Below, one piece after another: positions 7,185 to 7,414 of a DNA stretch of 7,414 bases. Position 1 is the first letter of the stretch, and the number at the start of each line of letters is the position of its first letter. Source of the stretch: Verrucomicrobiota bacterium. GTDB taxonomy: Bacteria; Verrucomicrobiota; Verrucomicrobiia; Chthoniobacterales; UBA10450. The stretch is from contig QHOQ01000228.1 in NCBI GenBank assembly GCA_003219355.1, positions 1 through 7,414 on the forward strand, written 5' to 3'. The position numbers and the translations under genes are program-made. The notes under the pieces are model-generated. The model saw only the letters and a program-made list of their open reading frames with translations, was not told where the DNA came from and searched no databases.

Positions 7185-7213
7185 GGCTGCGCCAGCCACA
7201 GCATATTGTGGCT
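7185..7213. repeat. Pair of adjoining small inverted repeats upstream of smc
   Basis: AGCCACA (7194-7200) and TGTGGCT (7207-7213) are exact reverse complements around a six-base loop GCATAT. Directly beside them, GGCTG (7185-7189) and CAGCC (7193-7197) form a second inverted repeat with a three-base loop, sharing bases with the first. The two foldbacks are mutually exclusive in a single strand. The element is over 85 bases upstream of the smc start and outside its predicted transcript. Whether it belongs to a dispersed repeat, to the end of an upstream transcript or to chance cannot be told from this window. Confidence 0.4.
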
Positions 7214-7414
7214 TTCACGCTCGGCTTCAATACTCCACATTCTCCGCCACCGGACGAATTCGTCGGGATGAACAACCTGCCACTATCCGGAGAGTCTCCA
7301 AATTTTCAATCTAGACGATTACAATCACCCCACTGATCGGAGCCTTGCCCGCGAAGTCCAGCCGGCGGTCTTGCCTCGAACAACTGAATCACGCAGGATG
7401 CGCCAATGGCCGGT

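Larger units (their letters stand above)
7098..7414. other. Non-coding stretch upstream of smc
   Basis: About 317 bases with no recognisable gene. Next to smc it holds the candidate promoter and the GTAACC/GGTTAC repeat. Further out are small inverted repeats near 7185-7213. Short open frames exist on both strands, but none resembles a known protein and several are interrupted by stops within 40 codons. At the far edge, a + strand frame is open from 7272 to the window end, and an AGGA (7395-7398) stands seven bases before an ATG at 7406 in another frame. A divergent gene could therefore begin at the edge, but too little is present to decide. No tRNA, riboswitch or terminator with a T-run was seen. 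Confidence 0.6.

Noticed and set aside
7360..7400. tRNA-like TTCGA stretch on the minus strand
   Set aside because: No acceptor stem, anticodon arm or CCA end could be paired around it.

Overview
The window holds four complete genes, all read from the minus strand. In transcription order they are smc (7097 to 3324) and three 2-oxo acid dehydrogenase genes: E1 alpha (3225 to 2194), E1 beta (2197 to 1229) and E2 (1223 to 12). About 317 bases upstream of smc (7098-7414) contain no convincing gene. They do hold a plausible smc promoter and several small inverted repeats. No RNA gene, CRISPR array, insertion sequence or phage gene was recognised.

The host is a bacterium of moderately high GC content. 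The split E1 alpha/E1 beta architecture, rather than a single-chain AceE, is found in many Gram-positives, alphaproteobacteria, Verrucomicrobia, Planctomycetes and Acidobacteria. The overall flavour (weak or absent Shine-Dalgarno sequences, a long SMC, a GCACAGGCTG-type palindrome between genes) suggests to me a soil Verrucomicrobia-like organism, but this is an impression and not something the window proves.

The 3' half in + coordinates encodes SMC, the ATPase of the bacterial condensin that organises and segregates the chromosome. All ATPase motifs and the hinge are intact. The 98-base gap between smc and the E1 alpha gene contains a perfect 21-base palindrome directly after the smc stop, and a weak promoter-like sequence next to the E1 alpha start. 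The three dehydrogenase genes are tightly packed (a 4-base ATGA overlap, then a 5-base gap) and form one translationally coupled unit. E1 alpha and E1 beta together decarboxylate the 2-oxo acid (probably pyruvate) on thiamine diphosphate. E2 carries the acyl group on its lipoyl lysine to coenzyme A. The E3 (dihydrolipoyl dehydrogenase) needed to reoxidise the lipoate is not in the window.

I see no new multi-gene system here. The points most worth a second look are a Glu in place of the usual Asp in the thiamine-diphosphate GDG motif of E1 alpha, the palindrome between smc and the dehydrogenase operon, an inverted repeat lying between the -35 and -10 of the proposed smc promoter, and a disordered insert in the SMC neck.
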